Shown: positions 15,991-24,786 of the stretch, in pieces
How the letters are laid out: every line of letters starts with the position of its first letter
Position numbering within the stretch: position 1 is the stretch's first letter
Origin: Pseudomonadota bacterium
GTDB taxonomy: Bacteria > Pseudomonadota > Gammaproteobacteria > Ga0077536
Assembly (NCBI GenBank): GCA_016719885.1
Contig: JADJYF010000015.1
Span: 1-64,000, forward strand
Direction of reading: 5' to 3'
Length of the DNA: 64,000 nucleotides
Translations under genes and position numbers: made by a program
The notes under the pieces: model-generated
Databases searched by the model: none
What the model saw: the letters and a program-made list of their open reading frames with translations, nothing else
What the model was told of the DNA's origin: nothing

Positions 15991-16740
15991 ATGAAGCCAT
16001 CCCTGCTGTCTGAGTCGCCGCCTTTCGCCGCGCTCCAAGCTCGCCTGTCGGCGCTGGACACGGCGGCGCTGCGCGCCGAGTTCGAAGCCAACGCGGAGTT
16101 CATCGCGATCCCGGACTTCCTGTCGGCCGATGACATCGCGCCGCTGGTGAACGCCCTGCCGGCGCTCGAAGCGCGCGTGCATCGCAACTTCATCCCGGGA
16201 CACAAGAAAGGCGGCAGTATTTCGCGCTACGACCTCGATGCCAGCGCGCCGGCCTTCCCCGAGTTCTACCGCAGCCCGGCGTTCAGGTCTTTTCTCGAGG
16301 CGCTGTGCGGCCGGCCCTTGCTGGAATGTCCGGCCGACGACCCGCATACCTACGCGCTGTACTACTACACCGAAGCCGGCGATCACATCGGCTGGCATTA
16401 CGACACGTCCTACTACAAGGGCGCGCGCTACACGGTGCTGTTGGGCCTGGTGGACGAGTCGAGCTGCCGCCTCGAGTACGAGCTCCATCGCGACGATCCG
16501 CAACGCGCGAGCGTGAGTGGCGGCACCGCGCTCACGCCCGGCATGCTGGTGGTGTTCAATGGCGACAAGCTCTGGCATCGCGTGACGCCGGCCGCCGCCG
16601 GTGAACGTCGCGTGGCGCTGACGCTGGAATACGTGACCACGCTCGGCATGCATCCGCTGCGCCGCTTCGTCTCCAACATGAAGGACGCCATCGCCTACTT
16701 CGGCTTTCGCCAGGTGTTCTCCGGCGTCAAGCGCTCCTGA
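15991..16740 (+). CDS. 2-oxoglutarate/Fe(II)-dependent oxygenase
   Basis: 249 residues. The metal-binding facial triad is visible: H-x-D in IGWHYDTSYYKG, the distal histidine in DKLWHRVTP, and the 2-oxoglutarate arginine in GERRVAL. It therefore should hydroxylate or desaturate a small molecule or lipid using O2 and 2-oxoglutarate. It is the first gene of the plus-strand phosphonate run, only 9 bases before the nucleotidyltransferase. Candidate substrates are aminoethylphosphonate (C1 hydroxylation) or the finished lipid, which is inference from position. ATG at 15991 is preferred; a TTG lies 12 bases upstream. Confidence 0.85.
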   Translation: MKPSLLSESPPFAALQARLSALDTAALRAEFEANAEFIAIPDFLSADDIAPLVNALPALEARVHRNFIPGHKKGGSISRYDLDASAPAFPEFYRSPAFRSFLEALCGRPLLECPADDPHTYALYYYTEAGDHIGWHYDTSYYKGARYTVLLGLVDESSCRLEYELHRDDPQRASVSGGTALTPGMLVVFNGDKLWHRVTPAAAGERRVALTLEYVTTLGMHPLRRFVSNMKDAIAYFGFRQVFSGVKRS

Positions 16741-16749
16741 GTCACGCGC

Positions 16750-17490
16750 TTGCACGCCATCCTCCTCGCCGCCGGCGTCGGCCGACGCCTGAACCAGGGT
16801 CAGCCCAAGCCCAAGTGCCTGCTGGAGTTCGGCGGCATGACGCTGTTGGAGCGCCATTGTCGCAATCTGCTCGCGTGCGGCGTCGAGACGCTGACGGTGA
16901 GCGTCGGCCACGAGTCGGATCAAATCGCGCGCGCCCTCGACGCCTTGCCGCGCCCCGCCACCTTGCTCTGCCACAACCCGCTCTACACCTTGGGTTCCAG
17001 CGTCAGCCTGTGGAGCGCGCGCGCCGCGCTCGCCTGCGGCGATGATGTACTGGTGATGGACGCCGACGTGCTCTATCACCCGCAAATACTCCAGCGCCTG
17101 GTGACGAGTCCAATGCGCAACTGTTTCCTCCTCGATCGTGATTTCGTCGCGGGCGATGAACCGGTCAAGCTGTGCACGCACGGCCCGCGCATCGTCGAGT
17201 TCCGCAAGCGCGTGGCCGACGGCCTGGTCTACGACCGCATCGGCGAATCGGTGGGCTTCTTCAAGTTCGACGCCGCCACCGCGCTGCGGCTGGCACGGTT
17301 GATGGACGCCTACGTCGCCGACGGGCGCCGCGACCAACCCCACGAGGAAGCGCTGCGCGATCTGGCGCTGTGCCCGCAACTCGACATCGGCGTCGAGGAC
17401 ATCACCGGCCTGCCATGGCTGGAGATCGATTTCCCCGAGGACCTGGTGCGTGCCGAACAACAGGTGTTGCCCTTGCTCGATGAACGCTGA
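16750..17490 (+). CDS. Nucleotidyltransferase, phosphocholine/phosphonate cytidylyltransferase type
   Basis: 246 residues. The Rossmann-type nucleotidyltransferase loop is canonical: LLAAGVGRRL followed by KPKCLLEFGG. The metal aspartates are in VMDADVLYH, and the C-terminal block LPWLEIDFPEDL is typical of the LicC/PntC-like cytidylyltransferases. These enzymes form CDP-choline or CMP-phosphonate from CTP. In this operon the likely substrate is aminoethylphosphonate or its precursor. The start is a TTG; no other start is available before the family motif. It overlaps the PEP mutase fusion by 11 bases. Confidence 0.85.
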   Translation: MHAILLAAGVGRRLNQGQPKPKCLLEFGGMTLLERHCRNLLACGVETLTVSVGHESDQIARALDALPRPATLLCHNPLYTLGSSVSLWSARAALACGDDVLVMDADVLYHPQILQRLVTSPMRNCFLLDRDFVAGDEPVKLCTHGPRIVEFRKRVADGLVYDRIGESVGFFKFDAATALRLARLMDAYVADGRRDQPHEEALRDLALCPQLDIGVEDITGLPWLEIDFPEDLVRAEQQVLPLLDER

Positions 17491-19141
17491 TCGCCATCTC
17501 GCGCCCGGCGCGCGCAAGACCACCCAGCTGCGCCAGCTGCTGGCCAGCCGTGAACTCGAGTTCATCCTCGAAGCGCACAACGGCATCAGCGCGCGCATCG
17601 TCGAGGAAGCCGGCTTCAAGGGTATCTGGGCCAGCGGTCTCGCGCTGTCGGCGCAGTTCGGCGTGCGCGACAACAATGAAGCGAGTTGGACGCAGGTCGT
17701 CGACATGGTGGAATTCATGTCCGATGTCACCCGCATCCCGATCCTGCTCGACGGCGATACCGGCTACGGCAACTTCAACAACATGCGTCGCCTGGTGCGC
17801 AAGCTCGAACAGCGCGGCGTGGCCGGCGTGTGCATCGAAGACAAGTTGTTTCCCAAGACCAACAGCTTCATCGACGGCGAACGCCAGGAACTGGCCGACA
17901 TCGACGAGTTCTGCGGCAAGATAGCCGCCGGCAAGGACTCGCAGAGCGACGACGACTTCTGCGTGGTGGCGCGCATCGAGGCCTACATCGCCGGCTGGGA
18001 CACGCGTGAAGCCTTGCGCCGCGCGAGCGCCTATCACGCCGCCGGCGCCGATGCGATCCTGGTGCACAGCGCCTGGTCGACGCCGGATCAGATCCTCGAG
18101 TTCGCGCGCGAGTGGGCCAATCGCGCGCCGCTCGTGATCGTGCCGACCAAGTACTACTCGACGCCCACCCCGGTGTTTCGCGAGGCCGGCATCAGCCTCG
18201 TGATCTGGGCCAATCACCTCATTCGCAGCGCGGTCGATGCCATGCAGGAAACCGCGCGCCAGATCCACGCCGACCAGACCTTGGTGACGGTCGAAGACCA
18301 GATCGCGAGCGTGAAGGAGATCTTCCGCCTGCAGGGCGCGGACGAACTGGCCGAAGCCGAGCGACGCTATGTGTACGAAGCGCGGCGCGACACGCGCGCC
18401 GTGATCCTGGCCGCGAGCCGCGGCGAGGGCCTCGACGACCTGACCCGCGAACGGCCCAAGGTCATGTTGCCGGTCAACGGCAAGCCGCTGTTGAAACGCC
18501 TGGTCGAGCGCTGCCGCAAACAGCAGGTAGACTCGGTGACGGTGGTGGCGGGCTACAAGGCCGAACACATCGATGTCGGCGGCATCGACATCGTGCACAA
18601 CCCGCGCTATGCCGACAGCGGCGAACTGGCGTCCCTCGCCTGCGCGCGGCCCATCTTTCGCGACGACATGGTGGTGATGTATGGCGACCTCATCTTCCGC
18701 AGCTACGTGCTGCGCGGCCTCATGGAATCGGACCGCGACCTGACGGTGGTGGTGGACTCGCAGTACAGCGTTGCCAGCAGCGGCGGCAGCGGCAAACCCG
18801 ATTACGCCTACTGCAGCGTGCCCGACGATCGCTCGCTATGGGGCCAGGACGTGCTGCTGGAGCGCATCTCGTCACTCGCCGAGTCGTGCGACGGCCCCGC
18901 CCATGGCCGTTGGATAGGCATGTTGCGTACCCGCGCGCGCGGCCGTGAATGGCTGGAGAACGCGCTCGACGCGCTCGCCGAGCGCGAGGATTTCGACAGT
19001 CTGGACATGGGCGACCTGCTCAATCACATCGTCGCACGCGGCCATGCGGTGCGCGTCATCTACATTCACGGACACTGGCTCGACGTCAATTCGCTCCGCG
19101 ACCTGGAACAGGCCGGGCGTTTCACCGCCGGCCAACGCTGA
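17480..19141 (+). CDS. Phosphoenolpyruvate mutase fused to a nucleotidyltransferase domain
   Basis: 553 residues, two domains. Residues 1-300 are PEP mutase: LDGDTGYGN (residues 90-97) and the mutase signature EDKLFPKTNSF (residues 120-130), which separates true mutases from isocitrate lyase-like relatives. It isomerises PEP to phosphonopyruvate, the entry step of nearly all phosphonate biosynthesis. From residue 308 there is a second nucleotidyltransferase, VILAASRGEGL then RPKVMLPVNGKPLL, with metal aspartate MYGDLIF and a late HGHWLDVNSLRDL. Its glycine loop has serine where the canonical LAAG has glycine, which may weaken or alter nucleotide binding. ATG at 17480 overlaps the end of the preceding gene. 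Confidence 0.9.
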   Translation: MNADRHLAPGARKTTQLRQLLASRELEFILEAHNGISARIVEEAGFKGIWASGLALSAQFGVRDNNEASWTQVVDMVEFMSDVTRIPILLDGDTGYGNFNNMRRLVRKLEQRGVAGVCIEDKLFPKTNSFIDGERQELADIDEFCGKIAAGKDSQSDDDFCVVARIEAYIAGWDTREALRRASAYHAAGADAILVHSAWSTPDQILEFAREWANRAPLVIVPTKYYSTPTPVFREAGISLVIWANHLIRSAVDAMQETARQIHADQTLVTVEDQIASVKEIFRLQGADELAEAERRYVYEARRDTRAVILAASRGEGLDDLTRERPKVMLPVNGKPLLKRLVERCRKQQVDSVTVVAGYKAEHIDVGGIDIVHNPRYADSGELASLACARPIFRDDMVVMYGDLIFRSYVLRGLMESDRDLTVVVDSQYSVASSGGSGKPDYAYCSVPDDRSLWGQDVLLERISSLAESCDGPAHGRWIGMLRTRARGREWLENALDALAEREDFDSLDMGDLLNHIVARGHAVRVIYIHGHWLDVNSLRDLEQAGRFTAGQR

Positions 19142-19153
19142 GGGTTTGTTGTC

Positions 19154-20311
19154 ATGATTCATGCGCGCGACTTCGTCGACGCCGCCGGGCGGCGTGGCTT
19201 CAATGTCTACGCCGGGGTGCCCTGTTCGTTTCTGACGCCATTCATCAATTACGTGATCGGTGCGGACGGTTTGCGCTACCTGTCGGCCGCCAACGAGGGC
19301 GACGCGGTGGCGATGGCGGCCGGCGCATGGCTGGGCGGCCGGCGCGGCATCGCGATGATGCAGAACTCGGGGCTCGGCAATGCCGTCAGTCCCCTCACCT
19401 CCCTGACCCATACCTTCGGCATACCGGTGCTGGTGATCTGCACGCACCGCGGCGCGCCGGGCGTCAGCGATGAACCGCAACATGCCTTGATGGGCACCAT
19501 CACCGAGCAGTTGTTCGAGACCATGGGCATCCCGTGGGCAACGTTCCCGCGCGACGCGGCGGCCATCGACGGTATGCTCGAGCGCGTCGACGCGCACATG
19601 CGCGATCATTCTCAGCCCTTTGCCTTGATCATGCAGAAGGGCAGTTGTGAACCCTTCGCCCTGGCCACCGCGGCAATGCCGGCGCCGCGCCCAGCGAGCG
19701 CGGTCGAGGGCAGCGGGCATCAACGCGCCGTGAATCGGCGCGCGACGCGCACGCAAGCCCTGGAACAGGTGCTGGCCGCAAGTGACGACCGGCGCAGCGT
19801 GGTCATCGCCACCACCGGCTTCAGCGGCCGCGAACTGTACGCGCTGGCCGACCGGCCCCAGCATTTCTACATGGTCGGCTCGATGGGCTGTGCCTCGTCC
19901 TTGGGTCTTGGCTTGGCATTGGCGCGCCCCGATCTCCGCGTGCTGGTGGTGGATGGCGACGGCGCGGCGCTCATGCGCATGGGCAACCTCGCCACGCTCG
20001 GCGCCTACAACGCGCCCAACCTCGTGCACCTGCTGCTGGACAACGAAGCCCATGACTCCACCGGCGCGCAGGCCACCGTCAGCGCCTGCACCGATTTCGC
20101 GACGATCGCGGCCGCCTGCGGTTACGCACGCGTGATGCGCAGCGACGACCTCGACGAACTCGCGCGCTTCCTCGCTGTGCGGCAGACCGACGGCAGCGCC
20201 TTCATGCACATGAAGATCGCGACCGGTGCGCGCGACGACCTGCCGCGCCCGGCCATCACCCCGCCGGAGGTGCGCGCGCGACTCATGCAACACATCGGCA
20301 GCGCGCCATGA
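19154..20311 (+). CDS. Phosphonopyruvate decarboxylase
   Basis: 385 residues, thiamine diphosphate enzyme of the phosphonopyruvate/sulfopyruvate decarboxylase family. The N-terminal half has AGVPCSFLTPFINYVI and the catalytic-glutamate region SAANEGDAVAMAAG. The C-terminal half has the ThDP motif GDGAALMRMGNLATLG (GDG at residues 268-270) ending at the asparagine in LLLDNEAHDSTG. It converts phosphonopyruvate to phosphonoacetaldehyde, the irreversible step that pulls PEP mutase forward. It lies 12 bases after the mutase gene and overlaps the transaminase gene by four. Confidence 0.92.
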   Translation: MIHARDFVDAAGRRGFNVYAGVPCSFLTPFINYVIGADGLRYLSAANEGDAVAMAAGAWLGGRRGIAMMQNSGLGNAVSPLTSLTHTFGIPVLVICTHRGAPGVSDEPQHALMGTITEQLFETMGIPWATFPRDAAAIDGMLERVDAHMRDHSQPFALIMQKGSCEPFALATAAMPAPRPASAVEGSGHQRAVNRRATRTQALEQVLAASDDRRSVVIATTGFSGRELYALADRPQHFYMVGSMGCASSLGLGLALARPDLRVLVVDGDGAALMRMGNLATLGAYNAPNLVHLLLDNEAHDSTGAQATVSACTDFATIAAACGYARVMRSDDLDELARFLAVRQTDGSAFMHMKIATGARDDLPRPAITPPEVRARLMQHIGSAP

Positions 20312-21387
20312 AAACCATCCTGCTCAACCCCGGCCCGGTGACCTTGAGCGAACGTGTACGCGGCGCGCTGCTCGGTCCCGACCTGTGTCATCGCGAAACG
20401 GAGTTCGCGCAACTGCAGGATGGCCTGCGCCGCAAGCTGCTGGCGGTCTATGCCCTGCCCGCGGACGAGTGGGGCGCCGCCTTGCTGACCGGCTCGGGTA
20501 CGGCGGCGGTGGAAGCGATGATCACGAGCCTGGTGCCGCGCGACGCGCGCCTGCTGGTGGCCGAGAACGGCGTCTACGGCGAACGCATGAGCCGCATTGC
20601 CGACTGCCACGGCATCGCCACCACGCGCATCCAGGCACCGTGGGGCGCGCGCCTCGATGTGGCGGCCATTGCCAGTGCCTTGCGCGCGACGCCGCACAGC
20701 CATGTCGCCGTCGTCCACCATGAAACCACCACCGGGCGTTTGAACGAACTGGCGACGCTGGCGGCCGTGTGCCGCGAGACCGGCACGCGCCTGCTGCTCG
20801 ATGGCGTGTCGAGCTTTGGCGCCGAGCACATCGACTTCGAAGCGTGGGCCATCGACGCCTGCGCGGCCACCGCCAACAAGTGCCTGCACGGCGTGCCCGG
20901 CACGGCGTTCGTGATGGTGCGGCGCGCCGCGCTGGCGGCGGCCGCGAACATATCGCGCTCGGTGTATTTCGATCTCAAGGAATACCTGGCGAAGCAGGAC
21001 GGCCAGGGCACGCCCTTCACCCAGTCGGTGCAGACCTTCTACGCGCTGGATGCGGCGCTCGACGAATTCTTCGAAGCCGGCGGCATGGGCGCCCGCCAGC
21101 AGCTGTTTCAAGCGCGCATGGCGCAGGTGGACGAGACACTGGCGCAATTGAAGGTGCGCGCGCTGTTACCCGTCGATGAGACTTCGTGCGTGCTGCACGC
21201 CTTCGAATTGCCGGAAGGCCGCAACTACACCGCGCTGCACGATGCGCTGAAGGCGCGCGGCTTCATCATCTATGCCGGGCAAGGCGCCTTGTCGGAGCGC
21301 GTGTTCCGCGTTTCCGCGATGGGCGACATCAGCGCCGAGGACCTGGCCCGGCTGTGCCGGGCCTTCAGGGAAGTATTGGCGGACTAG
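20308..21387 (+). CDS. 2-aminoethylphosphonate aminotransferase
   Basis: 359 residues, class V PLP aminotransferase. NPGPVTLSERV at the N-terminus is the family signature; the PLP lysine is about K191 in TANKCLHGVPG, and LLDGVSSFGAE carries the ring-stacking region. Working in the biosynthetic direction it turns phosphonoacetaldehyde into 2-aminoethylphosphonate. The same fold also serves AEP degradation (PhnW), but coupling to PEP mutase and the decarboxylase in one operon argues for synthesis. It is the last gene of the phosphonate run and converges on dxs with only 16 bases between. Confidence 0.9.
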   Translation: MKTILLNPGPVTLSERVRGALLGPDLCHRETEFAQLQDGLRRKLLAVYALPADEWGAALLTGSGTAAVEAMITSLVPRDARLLVAENGVYGERMSRIADCHGIATTRIQAPWGARLDVAAIASALRATPHSHVAVVHHETTTGRLNELATLAAVCRETGTRLLLDGVSSFGAEHIDFEAWAIDACAATANKCLHGVPGTAFVMVRRAALAAAANISRSVYFDLKEYLAKQDGQGTPFTQSVQTFYALDAALDEFFEAGGMGARQQLFQARMAQVDETLAQLKVRALLPVDETSCVLHAFELPEGRNYTALHDALKARGFIIYAGQGALSERVFRVSAMGDISAEDLARLCRAFREVLAD

Positions 21388-21403
21388 GTGCCGCCGCGAC
21401 GGT

Positions 21404-23299
21404 TCAGGCGCGGCGCACCGCCGGCGCCTGCGCGTCCAGCATCGCGATCCGCGCACGCACGAACTGCTCGAAGCCCGCCGCATCGAGGCCGGCATCGGTC
21501 AGCATCTCTTCGCGCGAACCGTGCTGGATGAGGCGATCGGGTAATCCGCAGTTGGCGATGGACACGCTTTCACCGTGGGCGGCCAGGCATTCGTTGACCG
21601 CGCTGCCGGCGCCGCCAGCGACAACGTTCTCCTCGAACGTCACCAACAGTTCGTGGCTGCGGGCCATTTCCAGCACCATGGCCTCGTCCAGCGGTTTGAC
21701 GAAGCGCATGTTGACGACCGTCAGGTCGAGCTTTTCAGCCACTTCCAGCGCCGGCGCCAGCAACACGCCGAACACCAGCACGGCCACGCGTCGGCCGCGC
21801 CGCCGCAGTTCGGCCTTGCCGACGGGCAGCGCCTGCATGTCTTCCTGGATATCGACGCCCGGGCCGGTGCCGCGCGGGTAACGCACCGCCGACGGGCCGT
21901 CGAGCGTGAAGCCGGTGTAGAGCATCTGCCGGCACTCGTTCTCGTCGGCCGGCGTCATGACCGTCATGTTGGGCAGGCAGCGCATGAAGGAAATGTCGTA
22001 GCTGCCGTTGTGGGTCGGGCCGTCGGCGCCGACCAGGCCGGCGCGGTCGAGCGCGAACAATACCGGCAGGTTCTGGTTGGCGACGTCATGGATGACCTGG
22101 TCGTAACCGCGCTGCAGGAAGGTCGAATAAATCGCCACCACCGGCTTGAGGCCGTCGCAGGCCATGCCGGCCGCCACGTTGACACTGTGCTGCTCGGCGA
22201 TGGCGACGTCGAAGTAGCGCGTCGGGTACTCGCGCTCGAAACGCACGAGGCCCGAGCCTTCGCGCATGGCCGGCGTGATCGCGACCAGGCGACGGTCCTT
22301 GGCGGCCATGTCGCACACCCAGTTGCCGAACACGTCGCAGTAGTTCAGGGCGCTCTTCTTCGCCGACGGCACGATGCCCTTGTGCGGGTCGAAGGGGCTG
22401 ACGCCGTGGTACTTGACCGGATCGGCCTCGGCCGGCGCGTAGCCCTTGCCTTTCTTGGTGATGACATGCAGCAGCTGCGGGCCGTGCAGCTGCTGGACGT
22501 TGCGCAGGGTATGCAGCAGGGCGTCCATGTCGTGCCCGTCGATGGGGCCGATGTAGTTGAAGCCGAATTCCTCGAACAGGGTGCCGGGCACGATCAGCCC
22601 CTTGACGTGCTCTTCGGCGCGCCGCGCCAGTTCCCACACCGACGGCATCTGCGACAGCACTTTCTTGCTGCCTTCGCGCACCGTGGTATAGAGCTTGCCC
22701 GACAGGATCTGGGCGAAGCGGTTGGACAGCGCGCCGACGTTCGGCGAAATCGACATGTTGTTGTCGTTGAGGATGACCAGCAGGTCGGTGCTGAGATCGC
22801 CTGCATGGTTGAGGGCCTCGAAGGCCACGCCCGCCGTCATCGCGCCGTCGCCGATCACCGCCACCGCGCGGCGGTTGGAGCCGGTCAGCTTGGCGGCGAT
22901 CGCCATGCCGAGGGCGGCGCTGATGGAGGTGCTGGAATGACCGACGCTGAAGGTGTCGTAGACGCTCTCTTCGCGTTTCGGGAAGGGCGCGAGGCCGTTG
23001 GCCTTGCGGATGGTCCGCAGCCGGTCTTTGCGGCCGGTCAGGATCTTGTGCGGGTAGGCCTGGTGGCCGACGTCCCACACGATGCGATCCTCGGGGGTGT
23101 TGTACAGGTAGTGCAGTGCGACGGTGAGTTCGACGGAGCCTAAACCGGCGGCAAAGTGGCCGCCGCTTTGACTGACCGAGTCGAGCAGGAAGGCCCGGAC
23201 CTCGGCGGCCACCTGCGGGAGCGCTGATTCCGGCAGGGCGCGCAGATCAGCGGGGAGGTCAATCTTGTCGAGCAGGGGGTAATGGGAACTTTGTGTCAT
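21404..23299 (-). CDS. dxs: 1-deoxy-D-xylulose-5-phosphate synthase
   Basis: 631 residues, standard length. Thiamine diphosphate motif GDGAMTAGVAFEALNHAG with the closing LNDNNMSIS; transketolase central region VAIAEQHSVNVAAGMA with the catalytic glutamate, and DRAGLVGADGPTH. First enzyme of the MEP isoprenoid pathway (pyruvate plus glyceraldehyde 3-phosphate). It sits inside the hopanoid region, which suggests local supply of isoprenoid precursors; ispG, another MEP gene, is at 60 kb. A clear promoter lies about 50 bases upstream. Confidence 0.95.
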   Translation of the reverse strand: MTQSSHYPLLDKIDLPADLRALPESALPQVAAEVRAFLLDSVSQSGGHFAAGLGSVELTVALHYLYNTPEDRIVWDVGHQAYPHKILTGRKDRLRTIRKANGLAPFPKREESVYDTFSVGHSSTSISAALGMAIAAKLTGSNRRAVAVIGDGAMTAGVAFEALNHAGDLSTDLLVILNDNNMSISPNVGALSNRFAQILSGKLYTTVREGSKKVLSQMPSVWELARRAEEHVKGLIVPGTLFEEFGFNYIGPIDGHDMDALLHTLRNVQQLHGPQLLHVITKKGKGYAPAEADPVKYHGVSPFDPHKGIVPSAKKSALNYCDVFGNWVCDMAAKDRRLVAITPAMREGSGLVRFEREYPTRYFDVAIAEQHSVNVAAGMACDGLKPVVAIYSTFLQRGYDQVIHDVANQNLPVLFALDRAGLVGADGPTHNGSYDISFMRCLPNMTVMTPADENECRQMLYTGFTLDGPSAVRYPRGTGPGVDIQEDMQALPVGKAELRRRGRRVAVLVFGVLLAPALEVAEKLDLTVVNMRFVKPLDEAMVLEMARSHELLVTFEENVVAGGAGSAVNECLAAHGESVSIANCGLPDRLIQHGSREEMLTDAGLDAAGFEQFVRARIAMLDAQAPAVRRA

Positions 23300-23346
23300 G
23301 GAGCGTCGAATCTCACCGATACAGGCAGCCCGGCGGCGGGCCGTGA

Positions 23347-23375
23347 ATTATGGGGAGCAGGTTGGATCAGTGCAA
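23347..23375 (-). promoter_or_regulatory. sigma70-type promoter of dxs
   Basis: On the minus strand: -35 TTGCAC (23375-23370), 17-base spacer, -10 CATAAT (23352-23347). The dxs start codon is at 23299, leaving a short leader of about 40 bases. Confidence 0.6.
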
Positions 23376-23547
23376 GCAAGGAGGGGCATCCGCGACCGCA
23401 TCGAAAGGGCCTCGGCGACGTCGCTGTGAGGGCCGGATGCGCGATGCTTTGCATGCCCCGCGACACGGTGGTTCCCGACCATGGGCCTGTACTTTCGTGT
23501 GTCATTACAGTAAGGTTGCGCGCCATTGTGCTTCAAACCGCAATTAT

Positions 23548-23577
23548 TTGAAACACAAAAAGAAATTCCTGTTTATT
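23548..23577 (+). promoter_or_regulatory. Possible promoter of hpnH in an AT-rich tract
   Basis: TTGAAA (23548-23553), 18-base spacer, TTTATT (23572-23577). It lies in the most AT-rich stretch of the core region, just upstream of hpnH, whose AGGG ribosome site is at 23581-23584. The -10 match is moderate. Confidence 0.35.
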
Positions 23578-23592
23578 TTATAGGGTTAAAGC

Positions 23593-24723
23593 ATGGGCGT
23601 TCCTCTCATTCAGCAGTATCGCGTGGGTCGATATATCCTTGGGCAGAAGCTTAAGGGTAACAAGCGCTATCCGCTGGTGCTGATGCTGGAACCCCTGTTT
23701 CGTTGCAACCTCACCTGTGCCGGCTGCGGCAAGATCGACTACCCCGACGAGATCCTCGACAAGCGCCTGTCGTTCGACGACTGCATGCGGGCAGTCGACG
23801 AGTGCGGTGCGCCGGTGGTCTCCATCGCCGGTGGCGAACCGCTGATCCATAAGGACATCGTGCGCATCGCCGAAGGCTTCATCGAGCGCAAGAAATTCGT
23901 CTACCTGTGCACCAATGCACTGTTGCTCGACAAGAAGATGGACGAGTTCAAGCCCAGCCCCTACCTGACCTTCTCCATCCACCTCGACGGTGGCCGTGAG
24001 CGCCACGACGCCTCGGTCTGCCGTCAGGGCGTGTTCGACAAGTGCATCGAAGTCATCAAGAAGGCCCTGGCGCGGGGCTTCCGCGTGACCGCCAACTGCA
24101 CCCTGTTCCAGGGCGAGACCGCCGAGGAAGTCGGCGAATTCATGGACCAGATGATGGCGCTCGGCCTCGAAGGCGTGACCATCGCGCCCGGCTACAACTA
24201 CGAGCGCGCGCCGCAGCAGGACGTGTTCCTCGGCCGGCAGCGCAGCAAGCAGCTGTTCCGCGACATCTTCCGCCTGGGCAAGGGCCGCAAGTGGCGCTAC
24301 AACCAGTCGTCCATGTACCTGGACTTCCTGGCCGGCAACCAGACCTACGAGTGCACGCCGTGGGGCGCCGTGACGCGTAACGTGTTCGGCTGGCAGAAGC
24401 CCTGCTACCTGCTGGTCGGCGAAGGCTATGCGCCAACCTATCGCTCGCTGATCGACGACACGCCGTGGGAGAAGTACGGCACCGGCCGCAATCCGAAGTG
24501 CGACAACTGCATGATGCATTGCGGTTACGAGATGACGGCGGTCGATGACACCTTCGCCCATCCCCTGAAAGCCGCGCGCGTGGCGCTGTTCGGGCCGCGC
24601 ACCGACGGACCGATGGCGCCCGAACTGCCGTTCACCTACGAGGAAGAAACGGCCAAGCCGCGCCTGGTGGCGTCGGTCGAGGCCGCCAGCGGCGCGAGCT
24701 GCAGCTCCAAGCGAGTGGCCTGA
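23593..24723 (+). CDS. hpnH: Adenosylhopane synthase, radical SAM protein HpnH
   Basis: 376 residues. The radical SAM cluster motif C-x3-C-x2-C is CNLTCAGC near residue 37. The N-terminus MGVPLIQQYRVGRYILGQKL and the C-terminal cysteine set CDNCMMHCGYE are characteristic of HpnH. It joins the 5'-deoxyadenosyl radical to diploptene to make adenosylhopane, the precursor of all extended (C35) hopanoids. Its presence shows that the organism makes bacteriohopanepolyols, not only C30 hopanoids. The tail after residue 340 is variable. First gene of a plus-strand run with hpnB, hpnM and mlaA. Confidence 0.95.
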   Translation: MGVPLIQQYRVGRYILGQKLKGNKRYPLVLMLEPLFRCNLTCAGCGKIDYPDEILDKRLSFDDCMRAVDECGAPVVSIAGGEPLIHKDIVRIAEGFIERKKFVYLCTNALLLDKKMDEFKPSPYLTFSIHLDGGRERHDASVCRQGVFDKCIEVIKKALARGFRVTANCTLFQGETAEEVGEFMDQMMALGLEGVTIAPGYNYERAPQQDVFLGRQRSKQLFRDIFRLGKGRKWRYNQSSMYLDFLAGNQTYECTPWGAVTRNVFGWQKPCYLLVGEGYAPTYRSLIDDTPWEKYGTGRNPKCDNCMMHCGYEMTAVDDTFAHPLKAARVALFGPRTDGPMAPELPFTYEEETAKPRLVASVEAASGASCSSKRVA

Positions 24724-24786
24724 TACGGGCCCGGGCCAGCCGGACCGCGCCAGCGTGCGCGGCCGGCGCCAATCCCCTCCTCCCCC

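Noticed and set aside
21575..23143. A 522-codon plus-strand open frame.
   Set aside because: Antisense to dxs, without a ribosome site or recognisable domains.
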